From Eptesicus fuscus (taxonomy: Eukaryota; Chordata; Mammalia; Chiroptera; Vespertilionidae): a DNA stretch of 64,000 nt. The translations under genes were made by a program, and so were the position numbers. The stretch spans positions 33,286,001-33,350,000 of the forward strand of contig NC_072480.1 in assembly GCF_027574615.1 (NCBI RefSeq), read 5' to 3'. Shown in pieces: positions 11,516 to 23,568 of the stretch (position 1 is the first letter of the stretch; the number at the start of each line of letters is the position of its first letter). The notes below the pieces were generated by a model. That model was not told where the DNA came from, ran no database searches, and saw nothing but the letters and a program-made list of their open reading frames with translations.

Positions 11516-12589
11516 CTGACTAATCTCTAATTGAAACTGATCATAACAACTCCAGCCAAGTAAGATTTGCATAACATGTCCCTAATTTTACTTTTCTAGT
11601 CATAAAATAGTGGAGAAAATATACCGATTAAATAAGTCCCACATGAATCTTCTAAAAAAACTAAAAACTAAAAGAATAAAGGAGCAAAAAAGAAGCTTCT
11701 TTTTCAGATATACTAGCAAATACTTGTTACTGTGAATCTTATCAATGGAGAAGTAGCGACACTTAGGATATAAATTAGATTTTGTAGGCTAACTCCTGTG
11801 TACACTGTGAAACACTATGTTGTACTTTCTAAAAGATAAAACCAATACTTACTTTTTTTCTTTCTTTTTTATTTTTACTGTTTTCAGAGTATTCTACATG
11901 CAGTTAGACAAAACTAATCAGGGGAGGCAGAGCCAAAAACTAGTAATTGATACACTGTGTTTTTAAAGAGATTATGCACAAAGGGTAGGAAAAGTGAGTC
12001 AACCACCACTGCTGACTTTATCGTTTGAAGGAAAATAAATACTAAATCACCACTAGACCATAAGCCATTCTTGCTGCTAGTCCAGAACTAAAATAGATGC
12101 AAATATTTAGGAAGATTAATAATAAGTATTTTTAACAAACATACCTAAATCCATAACTTTTAATTTTGCAGCCATCAAGTCATTATCCTTAAAATATAAC
12201 AGACAAAATTGCAGTTCCCAAATAAATTTAAATTGATCCCCCCAAAAATTATAGTAGTAAGTAGAAAGAATACTATATTGAATTGATGCTAAAATATGTG
12301 AACAACTGCAAAAAAATAATAAAACTGAAAATAATATACATAATGGAATTATCTTCCCTTGTACTTCATAAAATGAAGAAACATAAAATAATACAATTTT
12401 AAAAATATAAGAAAATACATTTCTAAAATAAAGAAGTATTTATATTGATAGTTTGAATCATATACTGTGTCCCAAAGTAATAAGTATATATGATAGCAGA
12501 AATATAAAAGCATTATTTTAAACAAAATATTAGAAAACAAAATCCCAAATCCAAAATTATTTTTAAAAAGAATGCTCCAAAATTAACAT
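11516..12589. other. AT-rich stretch without recognised genes
   Basis: No gene is seen. The right end grades into decayed L1 sequence, and the exact L1 limit cannot be set by eye. Confidence 0.4.
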
Positions 12590-13140
12590 ATTTATTCTAA
12601 AAATAAAAGCTATATTAATGTTAGAAAATCTATAAATGCATCTCACCATGTTACTGATAAAAGAAGCATTTGTCCACTTCATTAGGCATAGAAAAAGCAT
12701 TTGTAATACTTAATATGAATTTATTTTAAAATATCTTCTCATCTTTGGGGAACTTTTTTAACCTGATGAAGAGCATCATAAAAGACCACAGAAAAATATC
12801 ATCATAAATGGAAGCTTGCTGGAAATATTTTTTCTTTAAATCTAGAAAGTTACACAGTTGCTCACTACCATCATTTCCAGTAAATATTGTTTTGAAAACA
12901 ATGGTCTGTTCAATAAGCAAAAAAAAAAAAAAAAAAAAAAAAAATGAGTTAATGTAGAATAAAATATAGAAAAAATTATTTGCAGAAGACATGAAATATC
13001 TAAAGAATATATCAGTAATTTTATAGAACTAACAGATGAGCTTAGAAGGTATATGGATGTATGTAAATTAAATGAAAAAGTCAGCTGTATTTCTACACAC
13101 CAGACATAAACAACTAGAGAGAAAAAACTTAAAAGAAGTC
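12590..13140 (+). pseudogene. Decayed L1 ORF2 (reverse transcriptase) fragment
   Basis: L1 ORF2 landmarks appear in the right order: GAAAAAGCATTTG, CATCATAAATGGAAGC, TTTGCAGAAGACATGA and TGTATTTCTACACACCAGAC. The catalytic motif that reads FADD in active L1 would read FAED here (12979-12990). Frameshifts and stops interrupt the frame, and a poly(A) run sits inside. The copy is dead. In a live element this protein nicks DNA and reverse-transcribes L1 RNA. Old mammalian L1 subfamily, not determined. Confidence 0.75.
12919..12944. repeat. Poly(A) tract
   Basis: Twenty-six consecutive A residues within the decayed L1. It may be an expanded internal run or the remnant tail of a lost short insertion. 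Confidence 0.9.
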
Positions 13141-13141
13141 T

Positions 13142-13295
13142 ATTTTGTATCCTTTGACCAATGAATTCCTATTCTACCACCTCACAGCCCCTGGTAACCA
13201 CCATCCTATTTTGTTTGCTTCTATATATTCAAGGTTTTAGATTCCACATGTAAGCGAGATCATGTAGCTTTGTTTCCTTTATTGTGTGTATGGTA
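13142..13295 (-). mobile_element. L1 3' UTR fragment, antisense
   Basis: CACAGCCCCTGGTAACCACC, TCTATATATTCAAGG and AGATTCCACATGTAAGCGAG follow the pattern of the reverse complement of old L1 (L1MA/MB-like) 3' UTRs. It directly abuts the + strand ORF2 fragment, so two L1 remnants in opposite orientation meet near 13141. Confidence 0.6.
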
Positions 13296-14623
13296 AATAT
13301 TCAATAATAATTTATAAATATAATACTATCTGTAATAGCTTATTGTCACTATTCCACGGATAAGCATTAGATCAACTATAAGAACAAAAATTAAACATAA
13401 GACTCCTATAGAATCTCTTCTAAATCAATCAATAGTTCTCCTCTTAATATTTTTCATATTTTTCTTTAGAAAAATAAAGAATAAAATTTATCTTGATTCA
13501 GAAATAAAACAATAATATAAGATAAGGGGATTTCAGGAGAATTCAGAAGAGATTATTCTGTCTTAAATAAATCAGCGTGGAAATTAATTGTGTTTAGTTT
13601 GATAATCTCTTTGAGAGATCTCTGACATGATAAAATAAAATCTAAGGCTTCCGGTTAAATTATCAATGACAAACTTGAAAGTGTTATACTGTCGGTTCCA
13701 AACCTAAAAATTTGTCCTTGTATATAGCAGATTTCTTTTTCCCAGAAAAGAATGGGTAGGATATTTGGTCTGCAATGTACTTCCTTTATATATCACAAAA
13801 TTCACTTGATATGTATGTTCATAAAGAAAGCATCAATTAAGCAGGCAAGTTAAATGAAGTCTGCAAATATGCAATGATTCTAAACTACCACAGGGTGGTA
13901 GGAGATTCACTTTCCACAACATTTATCTAATTGGCAGAACTAACTGCTTTGATACACTTCTACCACATCCAAATCCCTTATCAGAAACTATTTCATTGTT
14001 ACTGCTCAATAAGTGTGAACGAAATCTCAGAGGCAAAATTATGCTTTAGGATATGCTATACTTAAGCAAAAGTCTAATCCAACTAGAAAAGACAAGTGTG
14101 CACATATAAATTTGGATCCTTTAATTGTTTGTATGTTTTCTATGTGTGTGTGTTTTCATAGAAGGCCATTTATCTCTAATGATTAATGTAGGAACAGTCC
14201 ATAGGATACTTCTAACAAATTTATCATGTTATTTATATTGTTACACTAACTGATTATTTTATCACAATACCTAGTTTCAATATGGAAATATACATGTATA
14301 TGTTATTAAATCAGAAATTTGAAGTTAGAAAAAATTTATAAATATATGAGGCACAACTTTTTTATTTTACAGATACGTGAAATAAGGTGAGGATATGTTA
14401 CAGAGATCACACATAGAAGAAATATGTTTAATACAATTTATTTATTGTATTGATACAAGGCACATATATGTAGTCATCTAGAGATTTTTATCATCATAGT
14501 TAAAAACATGCAGGGTAATTGGGTTGATGACAAATAGGTATAGTGGAGAGAATTTTCATGATCACAATTGAAACCAAGGGGCCTTATAACTGACTAAATT
14601 TAGTTTTAGATCCTAGTTCTACA

Positions 14624-14626
<3 letters not shown>
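13296..14626. other. AT-rich stretch without recognised genes
   Basis: About 1.3 kb with no clear repeat or coding signature. Confidence 0.45.
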
Positions 14627-14672
<46 letters not shown>

Positions 14673-14679
14673 CCTCCTC

Positions 14680-14718
<39 letters not shown>
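14627..14718. repeat. Compound (TC)n-(CA)n microsatellite
   Basis: (TC)n runs from about 14627 to 14668, a short CCCTCCCTCC spacer follows, then (CA)n from 14683 to 14718. It is a long pure compound repeat and likely polymorphic. Confidence 0.97.
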
Positions 14719-14720
<2 letters not shown>

Positions 14721-14734
14721 ATATATAGACCTAG

Positions 14735-15175
14735 ACTCCCCACCCACCCCCATAAACGGCAGCTTCCAAGGCAGCAGAAGACAGTATCCAGAACCTAACT
14801 GTGATCACAAGCTCCACACCTCTGACAAGCTAAAGGTAACATCTTGACCTAAGTCATGTTTCCTTTTCTGAACCCTAAGGTGGTTACTTTCCCATGAGAC
14901 TGGATGGAGGGATGCCAGAAAAGACCTCAGAACTATCCTTAAGACCTGATGAAATTATCTGCCTTACCTCATCTCCAAACAATCAGTACTCAGCATGATC
15001 CCTGAACCCCTTAATCACGTGTCTTGTGATTTTGCCCTATATGCTAGTAATCTGTAGCCTATATGCCAGGGGAGTTCTGACTTTCTCCTGGTGGCACCAT
15101 TCATAATAAATTAACCAATATTCTCTGTGCTTAGTGTTTAGCTCTGCTAGTTCCAGGTCAACAAACTCTATTTAC
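14735..15175 (+). mobile_element. Possible solo LTR, unclassified
   Basis: A block of more balanced composition than its AT-rich surroundings. It contains CATTCATAATAAATTAACC, a poly(A)-signal-like element near the 3' side, and ends around CCAGGTCAACA. No TG start or target duplication could be fixed and no internal retroviral genes flank it. It could equally be another old repeat. Confidence 0.35.
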
Positions 15176-15309
15176 TTTGTGTGTTCATCATGGATTGGTA
15201 AATCACTGACATACTTTAACAGTATTCAAGATTTGAGTAACATTTTTTTCTTTTGATAAAGTAAAAAGCCAACTTTTACATACTTCACTATCTACTTATA
15301 TGACAAAAA

Positions 15310-15919
15310 CTAGAGGCCTGGTGCATGAAATTTGTGCATGGGGAAACGGGGTCTCTCAGCCCGGCCTGCACCCTCTCGAAATCCAGGACCCCTCAGGGGA
15401 TGTCCGACTGCCGGTTTAGGCCCGATCCCTGTGGATCGGGCCTAAACCGGCAGTCGGACATCCCTTTCACAATCCGGGACCGCTGGCCCCTATCTGCTCA
15501 CCTGCCTGCCGGATCGTCCCTAACCACTTGCCTGCCTGCCTGATTGCCCCTAACTACTCGCCTTCCTGACTGATCTCCCCTAACTGCCTCTGCCTGCCTG
15601 TTCGCCCCTAACTTCCTCTGCCTGCCTGATCATCCTAAGCACTCTGTTTGCCTGATCACCCCTACGCACTCTGCCTGCCTGCCTGATCTCCCCTAACCGC
15701 CTCTGCCTGCCTAATTGCCCCTAACTGCTTCTGCCTTCCTGATCGTCCTAAACACTCTGCCTGTCTCCCTGATCACCTCTAACTGCTCGTCTGACTGTTT
15801 GATTGCCCCTAACCACTCTCTGGGGGGCTGCTGGCCTAGGTGAGGAGCCATGTTCATTCTGGTCTCTGGTCATTTTGGTCATCCTGCTGTTTCAGTTGCT
15901 GGGCTTTTATTATATAGGA
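15310..15919 (-). mobile_element. HeliBat-type Helitron with perfect internal hairpin
   Basis: The 3' terminus CTAGAGGCCTGGTGCATG starts at 15310 after A. The 5' terminus TTTTATTATATAGGA ends at 15919 before T. Behind the 3' end come the shared GCCCGGCCTGCACCCTCTC block, a long hairpin, and a C-rich array of CTGCCTGATTGCCCCTAAC-like units (about 15500-15815). It is non-autonomous, with no Rep/helicase sequence. Confidence 0.93.
15397..15464. repeat. Perfect 32-bp inverted repeat, 4-nt loop
   Basis: The left arm is 15397-15428 (starts GGGATGTCCGACTGCC) and the right arm is 15433-15464. Every position pairs, with CTGT as loop. The homologous hairpin occurs in other Helitrons here (22450-22518, 32470-32538, 63037-63105) with some paired changes. 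Confidence 0.97.
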
Positions 15920-18119
15920 TAGTAAAGAAAACTCAGACTATTATTTGAATTTTTTTTTCATCAAATATCACCATTTACTATTGATAATCTTTTAAAAGTA
16001 TTTTATACTTTCATTATATATACTAAGTTTAGAAGTATCTTAATCCTACCATGATATTTTAAAAGCTTTTTTCTTTTCTCTCTAAGTTTTGAGACAACTT
16101 ATTGTTGTAAACTAGATTCATTGTGTTACTTTTCAACTGCTTAATAGAAAATTTCATGGTCCACAATATTTAAATTTTTGAATGTAATATCCAATACTTA
16201 TATTTCCTGGTTTTTGTTTATATAAACATATATATTAATATACAGTTCAAATTTACATAATTTCAAAGGTTTTACCTTCCTTAAATATGTTTTTAAAACA
16301 TTAACAAATATACATTTCAACCTTTTCCAAGATTATTCTCTGTCTATATAATCTATAAGGAAATGTATTAGTGTTGGGTTTTAAAAAGACATTGTGTGTA
16401 GTTCATGTTTTACCTCAATTATTTTACCCACATACTGGAATATAACTACCACAAATACAAGAACTTTATTCCCTGTCTCACTTTTCTATAATATCCACTT
16501 TAATCTGTGAGGATTTTTAGGGGAAGTACTGCTGTGAAATGGTGTTAAAAATAATAATGAAAGGCTTATATTAGGGGCGAACAATTTAAAAGACAAGAGA
16601 GCTAATTAAGATGCAAATGCAGTATTCCTTGATATGTGAGAGAGCCTTCAGAAATTTGTCTGAGACACAGGAAAAGAAGGGAGAGTGTGAGAAATTGGTT
16701 GAAAGAACTATGAATTTTAGATGGGGAAGCATACATAGTGAAGGACAGGAGGCTGCCACAGGAACCGAAGGTGTTCAGCAGGTAGCCATTAATAAAACTA
16801 TAAGAATTCAAAAGAAAATCTATCTGCTATCAGGGCATAATAAGATTAGATGTAAATATATTTAACTTGAGGGACTGGCATTACATTCAGGTGGAATTAT
16901 TAGTTGTTAGGTACTGAGAACTAGATCACATAGGAGAGTTTAAGAATAAGAATTTTGAAGCCATATGTAAAGAAAAGATATATGAATACATTGAAATGAA
17001 TGAAATAAAAGTGTAAAAGATTGAAGAAAGAACTTTATAAAATATCAGAAGGTAGAAGTCAGTGAAAGAATCTAAATTACCAGCTGAAAAGGTGAAACTT
17101 TTAGAAACTTGTTGTGGATCACCCAATCAGATAGATGATCTCCCTTTTTTGAGCCTCCCTACTTAGACTGGAAACTTCTTCCTCACCTTTTCCACAAACA
17201 CCCCTAACACTTTATCACATTGAACAGAATAACTTATGTCTGAATAGATGAATTCCATAAGACATTCAACAATATCAAAAGGCATTTAAAATTTTTTTTT
17301 TGATGTTTTAGAAGTCAATAGTAATGAGGAGAGATGAGGGAGTATAAATCATTCTGCAAATCAATAATTATGAAATAAAGACACCCAATTTTGTAGAAAA
17401 TACTTTTTTTATTTTTGGAATCATGATCTTTGTTTGATTCATACATGGAAAAAGTTAGTCAAAATATTAATTTTGACTGTTAATATGTACTTATACATTT
17501 CCCAAACATTTCAAAATATTTTAAACTCATTACTCCTACAACCAATAGAAATTTAAATCTAGTTAATATGAACTCTTCTTATTATCCTGAAATTTTACGA
17601 GTAGTTAAGAGTCTACATTTTGATGTCTTCTATGATGGCTAATATGTATTAGAGAATAATAAATTAGAAGCTTTTAAAAAGCTTAAACAGAAAAATAAAA
17701 TAAAGGATCTAAAATTTCTATCTGTATGTGAACTTAAAATATTTTTTAAATCTACAAACTTTTTTATGCATTTTATTACTCTGTGACACAAAATTGACAA
17801 TAGATGTACTATTAAAATGACAAATTATAATTGATATGCAACACTCAAATTTTTCCACAGCAATTTACTTTGTCTGAATTCCTTAGGCATAAGTAAGTAA
17901 TTATAAATGCTTCCTAATAAAATAGAAATCTGTAAAAATGTTTATGCAGGGAGAGATTAACTGGAATATTAGGTTAAATAATGCAAATTTTAATCAACTT
18001 AATAGTTTACATTATTGTATGGTATAGAAAAAAAGCTAAAATATTATGAAGACATCAATATATTAAATCAAATGATAAAAAAAGCAGATGCAAAATACTA
18101 TGCACAGAAATAATGTCTA
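15920..18119. other. AT-rich stretch without recognised genes
   Basis: About 2.2 kb. The 84-codon (16611-16865, +) and 69-codon (16602-16811, -) frames overlap on opposite strands and have no protein-like features. No repeat is recognised. Confidence 0.45.
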
Positions 18120-18605
18120 TATTCATTTCTCAAGGTTGTCATAACAAATGATCACAAACCAAGTGGTTGAAAATAACAGATATTTATTCTTTCACAGTGC
18201 TCAAGGCCAGCAGTCTGAAATATAGTTTTAAGAAAGGTTGGTTCCTTTTGGAGGTACTGAGGGAGCATAAATTTCATGCCTTTCTCTTAGCTTCTGGTAG
18301 CTGCCAAAAATCATTGGCATTCATTTACCTATCACAGCATAACTCCAAATTAGCCTCCATTTTCACATGGCCTCTACTGTGTTTCTCTATGTTGGAAATA
18401 TACCTCCAATTTCATCTTATAAAGACATTTGTCATTGGATTTAGAGCCCCTCTAAATCCAGAATAATTTGACCTGGAGATCTTTAAATTAATTATATCTG
18501 CAAAACTTTTATTTAAGTAGGATCATATTTGCAGGTTCTGGTGGTTAGGATTTGAACATATCTTTTGTGGGAGTCATTATGTAAGTCACTGTGATGCCAA
18601 CCAAA
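18120..18605 (-). mobile_element. MaLR (MLT1-like) LTR
   Basis: The reverse complement follows the MLT1-type LTR layout. Visible on the + strand are GGTTGTCATAACAAATGATC, AATAACAGATATTTATTC, TTATAAAGACATTTGTCATT and GTTAGGATTTGAACATATC. This is an old non-coding retroviral-like LTR with no internal genes beside it. Confidence 0.7.
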
Positions 18606-18709
18606 TTAGAAGAATATATATACCAAACACTTACTGCATACCTTAGTATGAATTAAGTGCTTTGAGATATATTAATTTACATAATTGTTAGAAGGAACCT
18701 ATGAGTTTC

Positions 18710-18910
18710 CCTGCCTCTCAAAGCAAATGTCCTGGTTTCAAATGCTGCCTCCATCATTTCCTTGATGTTTGATCTTTGGCAGGTGATTTGGCTGTATCAT
18801 GCCTTAATTTTCTCATCTGGAATGTGGGACTAAGGATACCTATGTAATAGGATTGCTTTAAGTATTTAATAGGCTAATACTTTAAAATGTGTGTGTTATA
18901 AATAAATGAT
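18710..18910 (+). mobile_element. MIR SINE
   Basis: CTGGTTTCAAATGCTGCC, TTGATCTTTGGCAGGTGATTTGG, CCTTAATTTTCTCATCTGG and ACTAAGGATACCTATG follow the MIR consensus order closely, ending with a TAAATAAATGAT-like tail. Confidence 0.75.
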
Positions 18911-19379
18911 AAACTGATTAAATAAGAACAAAAATTAATAGTAAAAATATGATAATATGACTTTTGTTTCTAATTATAATGGCAGGTCTGATTAACATAT
19001 ATTCCTATTCTTCATAATTAACTAGACTATATGGGTGAAACATATGAAATAATTTTTAGATATTGGATAATAGGCAATGCAAGACAATGACCAATGATAG
19101 AAATAAAAAAAAAGTACAGTGACTACCCAGCCACCCATGCATTTTATCCGGATGCAGTTTTCTGATAGTACAGACAGGGACCCCAAGCAGAATAACAAGT
19201 TTTTCCTGAGATGGGGACACAGCAATTGAATTTGAGTAGTCTAAGGAGTCTGGGATTAAGGGGGCAGAGTACCAGAGAAGAAGATCATCACAGATCACTT
19301 TGGAAAAGAAAAATACTACAAAGACATGTAAACTGAACAATTCATAGAACTCACATAATTTTTAAAATTCAGCTTTATT
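18911..19379. other. AT-rich DNA, nothing recognised
   Basis: Overlapping chance frames at 19022-19340 on the - strand show no domain. The right part may belong to the L1 that follows. Confidence 0.4.
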
Positions 19380-20775
19380 GTCCATATTGTTATACACTTT
19401 GATCTATAAATTTAATTCATAATAAATTGAAGTCATCATACCTTTTTAAATATGAATTTACAGTCTTATTCATATGGAAATGCAAAAAAATAAAACTTAG
19501 ATAAGCAACATATTTTGAAAGGAAGCAAAAAATGGGCAGAAGTAATTGCCTAAGTTCAAGAGACCTTGAAAAACTAATTATTCTAGAGAATATAGAATCG
19601 GTTCACAGACACAAAGAAAGATTAAAGAATCTAGAAATAAATCTATAACTATTTATGACCACTATTTTGTTTTTAAAGGCAACTTTTTATTGATTTTAAG
19701 AGTGAGGACTGGAAAGAGAGAAAAAACATCGATTTCTTGTTCTACTTATTTATATATTCATTGGTTGAATCTTTTTTAAACCAAAGCACTGATGTAACTA
19801 TTTAGAGAGAAGAGTCTTTGAAGCAAATGGTGCTGAGATAACTAGGTATTCAGAAGAAAAATAATGAACTAGGACATCTCTCATACAATAAACTGTATTA
19901 TGTCAAGATGTATAGCCAACCATAAAATATAAAAATATTAACTTTATGAAGAACATTTAGGAAAAATGTTTATGAACTTTTGATAGACAAATACTTCTTA
20001 TAGAAGACATAGAAGTTAATAAGAATATTACAAATTAACATTAAAAATAATTTGGAACTTTATTAAAAGTATTGTGCCCTCTCATTCTACAGACTCAGAG
20101 TAAATATTATTAAATATTATTAATTTTTGCACATAATTAATATAAATTATCAAATTATCAACTCACAAATAAGGCTACTACCCCAATTTTAAAATAAGGA
20201 CAAATTTTTTTAGTAGACTTCAAAAGGAGATATACAAATGATCAATTAGCATAAAAATACTCATAAACTCTCATTGGTGAAATGAGATTATCATACAAGG
20301 ATGTGGACCAACTGGCCCTAACACACACATTGCTGGCACTGGTTTTGTCTTTGTTATTTTAAGAGTGTGATTTCAGGGACTGGATGTGACACTTCTGTTA
20401 TGTATTTAGAGAAGTGTTTGTAAACACCTGTAGTATTGTAGTACTGATATTTATAACAGTGTAACCTGTTGCTATGAGGAGAACAGTGTTTTTTAGGTGA
20501 AGCTAGGATTGTATTAACATGACCCTCTACATAGGCTAAACTAAAATGACAGAAAGCAGGTCAGAGGTAGCCTGAGTTTGGTTTTGAATAGGGGCATTGT
20601 TTGTAAAAAGACACAATGGAACTTTTTGGTGGAATAGGAGTGTTGTATATGTGGATTGTGAAGGTGATTACCTGGACATACACATTTGTCAAAATGCATC
20701 AAATGGCACATTTAAAGAGGGTACATATTATTGGGTTAAATACACCTCTATCAAGTTGATTTAGAAAAAAATAAA
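19380..20775 (+). pseudogene. Decayed L1: ORF2 C-terminus and 3' end
   Basis: Landmarks run in order: TTCATATGGAAATGCAAAAA, CAAATGGTGCTGAGATAACT, GGAGATATACAAATGATCAA, AAGGATGTGGACCAACTGGC, ATTTGTCAAAATGCATC and a terminal CTATCAAGTTGATTTAGAAAAAA. These are the last third of ORF2 and the 3' UTR with poly(A). Many indels have destroyed the frame. A short SINE piece interrupts it. Confidence 0.75.
19682..19770 (-). mobile_element. Fragment of bat tRNA-derived SINE
   Basis: TTTTTATTGATTTTAAGAG...AAACATCGATTTCTTG...TTCATTGGTTGAATC matches the 3' half of a Ves-like subfamily in reverse. The tRNA-like head is missing. Confidence 0.65.
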
Positions 20776-22302
20776 TAGTTAAAATGTCTAATTGTCAGAC
20801 ATGTGAACTATTTTTAGTGTGTCCTTTATAGATTTGTTAATTTTCAAAGATATCTATATATTCTTTTTCACTTGAAACAAATAATTAATTAACATGAACT
20901 ATTAATTTGAGTTAACAAAACATCTTAACAAAGAGCAATATCTTAATAATATAGTCACTAGGAACACTGTAAACCCTGGATGCTCTGAAGAAATACATGA
21001 GTGATTATATAATAGAGCGAGTGTTTGTGCTACATTTTAATTCACCAAAATATATACCACCAATATGTGAAGAAGAAAAATGCACATTATTAATCAGGGC
21101 ATGCTGGCAACACTCTTAGGTTTTGTTTTACATTTCTCAGTCTAAAACATTAAGGTCTGACCTGCTATGTCTAACATTGATTTGTAACACCAAAAAAGGC
21201 AGCATAATCAAAGAGCAAAATCAGAAAAAAGGCTCTTTGCAGAAGATGAAAGCTCTGTTATTGATAGCATTACTACATTAGTAGTGATAATTAAACTTAG
21301 AAAGAGAGAAAAGATTAATATGTCCTCATCAAATCTACTATCATGGTTGTGTTTCTTTGGAAATTGAGACTGACAATTATTTAACATTTTTGTGTATGTA
21401 AGATTAATTCTTCTATTTCTTTTTATTTCCATCCTACTTTCCTTTCAATTCAGTGTCTTTATAAAAGTAAATATCAAAGCTAAAAATTATATCTATCTTC
21501 TACTGTTAAACACCCAATGATGCTATAGCGTGTGCAAAATTGTAGATACAATTTTTTTCTTTACTTATCAATCATGTACATACCACATAAAAGTAGAACA
21601 GAGGGAAAAAAAGAACATATGGATGTATTTTAGAAGCAAATTTACACATGCAACTAATTCATCTAGGGCACAGAAAGAGAACAGGTACATATATGCCAAT
21701 GCTATTTTCAAAACCCTGTGAAAAGTAAAAAGTGCTAAAGTAATATAATAAATATTCATTGATATTATCTATTACCCAAAGTAGCACAAAGCCCTTGGTT
21801 TTCAAGATTTAGAATGTTCCCATTGTTCACTTTTGAGATATTATGGGGTTTGAATGAAAACATCTGTATTAACAAAGGGAAATTTATACTGGCTATTTTT
21901 AAAAGTCAAAATAATTAGAGGACTTTGTGCAGAAAATTCTTTTTCAAGTTAAAATTTGACATAAACACTGGATCACTATTTTGGGAAAGTACCTTCTTTC
22001 AAATGATAATTTCTATTACATGGCATTTAAAACTATTGTGACATGAGTTCATATAGGACCTTCAAAAAATCACACACACACTTAAAGGGGACAAAATTGC
22101 AATGTTAAGTACATGAATCATTCCATTTGATTTTTGTGGGTTTTTTTTTTTTAATATTTTATTTCCCACCTCTTCCCCCTACCCCCCGTGAAACATTACT
22201 TGTACAAGTTCATACTTCTAGGGTCAGAGAAGAAGTACACTCTACCTCTGCATATATATCCTTTTCAACTCTGAAGGTCATTATGGTGTTCAAACTTGTA
22301 TC
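20776..22302. other. AT-rich stretch without recognised genes
   Basis: About 1.5 kb. A poly(T) run lies near 22140 and a pyrimidine-rich CCCACCTCTTCCCCCTACCCC at about 22165. No recognisable gene or repeat is seen. The last 8 bp before 22311 (CTCTAGGC) are the target site of the hAT cluster. Confidence 0.45.
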
Positions 22303-22310
22303 CTCTAGGC

Positions 22311-23307
22311 TAGGGGTGGGCAATCATTTTCCTGCCAAGGGCCATTTGGACATTTATAACATCACTAGTGGCCCAGTGCATGAAACTCATGTGTGTGGGG
22401 GGGTGTCCCTCAGCCCGGCCTGCACCCTTTCCAATCTGGAACCCCTTGTGGGATATCCAACTGCCAGTTTAGGCCCCATCTCTGTGGGATGGGGCCTAAA
22501 CCGGCAGTCAGACATCCCTCTCGCAATCTGGGACTGCTGGCTCTTAACCACTCACCTGCCTGCCTGCCTGATTGCCCCTAACCACTCTTCCTGCTGGCCT
22601 GCTCACCCCCAAATGCCACCCCTGCCAGCTTGATTGCCCCCAACTGCCCCCCCCCCGCCAGCCTTCTCGCTCCCAACTGTCCTCCCTGCCAGCCTGATCC
22701 CCCCCAACTGCTGGCCTGATCACCCCCAACTCCCGCCCCCCTGCCTGCCTGCCCACCCTGCCAGGGATCTGTGATCAATGCTGAGCAGAGGGAGGCCCTG
22801 CCAACCCTGCTGGGGCTCTGGGATCAATGGCAGAGCAGAGGCAGGTGTTTCCCACCAGGCCTGGGCTCACCATTAATCTCCACCCACACAGAGGCCCAGC
22901 CTGCCCTGCGATCAATCGCTACCCATAGGGAGGCCCTACCTGCCCTGCCCACCCTGCCAGGGCTCTGTGATCAATGCTGCGCAGAGGGAGACCCTGCCCA
23001 CCCAGCTGGGGCTCTGCAATGGGCCCTCCCAACCTTGGAGGCCTGCCTTAGCCCTCCCAGCCACAGCTTTGTCCAGAAGGAGGTCCAGAAGGTTGTCTGT
23101 AAGGTCTCCCAGTCTAATTAGCATATTATCCTTTTATTAGTATAGATTCGAGGGCCATACAAAATTATCAACTTAACAATCAGCCTGCTATATTTGGTGA
23201 AACATTTCATTAACTCACCCATAATGCCTTGGCAGGGCCAGACCAAATGGTTAGTCGGGCCTTATGTAACCTTATACAGCCCGCAGGCCAGAAGTTCCCC
23301 ACCCATG
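22311..23307. mobile_element. hAT transposon copy 1, split by a Helitron
   Basis: The left end TAGGGGTGGGCAATC and right end GTTCCCCACCCATG (reverse complement CATGGGTGGGGAAC) form imperfect terminal inverted repeats of about 14 bp. The 8-bp target duplication CTCTAGGC lies at 22303-22310 and 23308-23315. Without the Helitron insert (22365-23146) the element is about 215 bp, a non-autonomous MITE-like hAT with GGGCCAGACCAAATG-type body sequence. No transposase is present. Confidence 0.85.
22365..23146 (-). mobile_element. HeliBat-type Helitron nested in a hAT
   Basis: The 3' terminus CTAGTGGCCCAGTGCATG starts at 22365 after A, and the 5' terminus TTTTATTAGTATAGA ends at 23146 before T. Removing it rejoins the hAT sequence cleanly. 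It contains the shared hairpin (22450-22518), a C-rich array (about 22545-22760) and GC-rich imperfect repeats such as GATCAATGCTGAGCAGAGG. The 168-codon open frame across it is low-complexity and non-coding. Confidence 0.92.
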
Positions 23308-23315
23308 CTCTAGGC

Positions 23316-23560
23316 CAGTGGTCGGCAAACCGCAGCTCTCGAGCCAAATGCGGCTCTTTGGTCCCTTGCGTGTGGCTCTTCCACAAAATACCATGTGCGG
23401 GCGGGCACGTACAGTGCGAATTGAAACTTCGTGGCTCATGCGCAGAAGTCGGTTTTCGGCAAGGGCGAGTCTATTTTGAAGAAGTGGTTCTAACGCTGAG
23501 CCACACTCAAGGGGCCAAAGAGCCACATGTGGCTCGTGAGCCGCCGTTTGCCAACCACTG
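23316..23560. mobile_element. hAT transposon copy 2 (MITE)
   Basis: A 245-bp element with long inverted ends. The left end CAGTGGTCGGCAAACCGC pairs with the right end, whose reverse complement is CAGTGGTTGGCAAACGGC, and pairing continues through GCGGCTCTTTGG-like sequence for nearly 48 bp. The target duplication CTCTAGGC flanks it at 23308-23315 and 23561-23568. It resembles the non-autonomous hAT families known from vesper bats. Confidence 0.93.
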
Positions 23561-23568
23561 CTCTAGGC

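Noticed and set aside
18120..18605. Endogenous retrovirus with genes
   Set aside because: Only a non-coding MaLR LTR is present; no gag, pol or env sequence flanks it.
22127..22633. Longest open frame (168 codons, +)
   Set aside because: It runs from AT-rich DNA through a hAT end into a Helitron hairpin and C-rich array. No domain, no start context, clearly repeat-derived.
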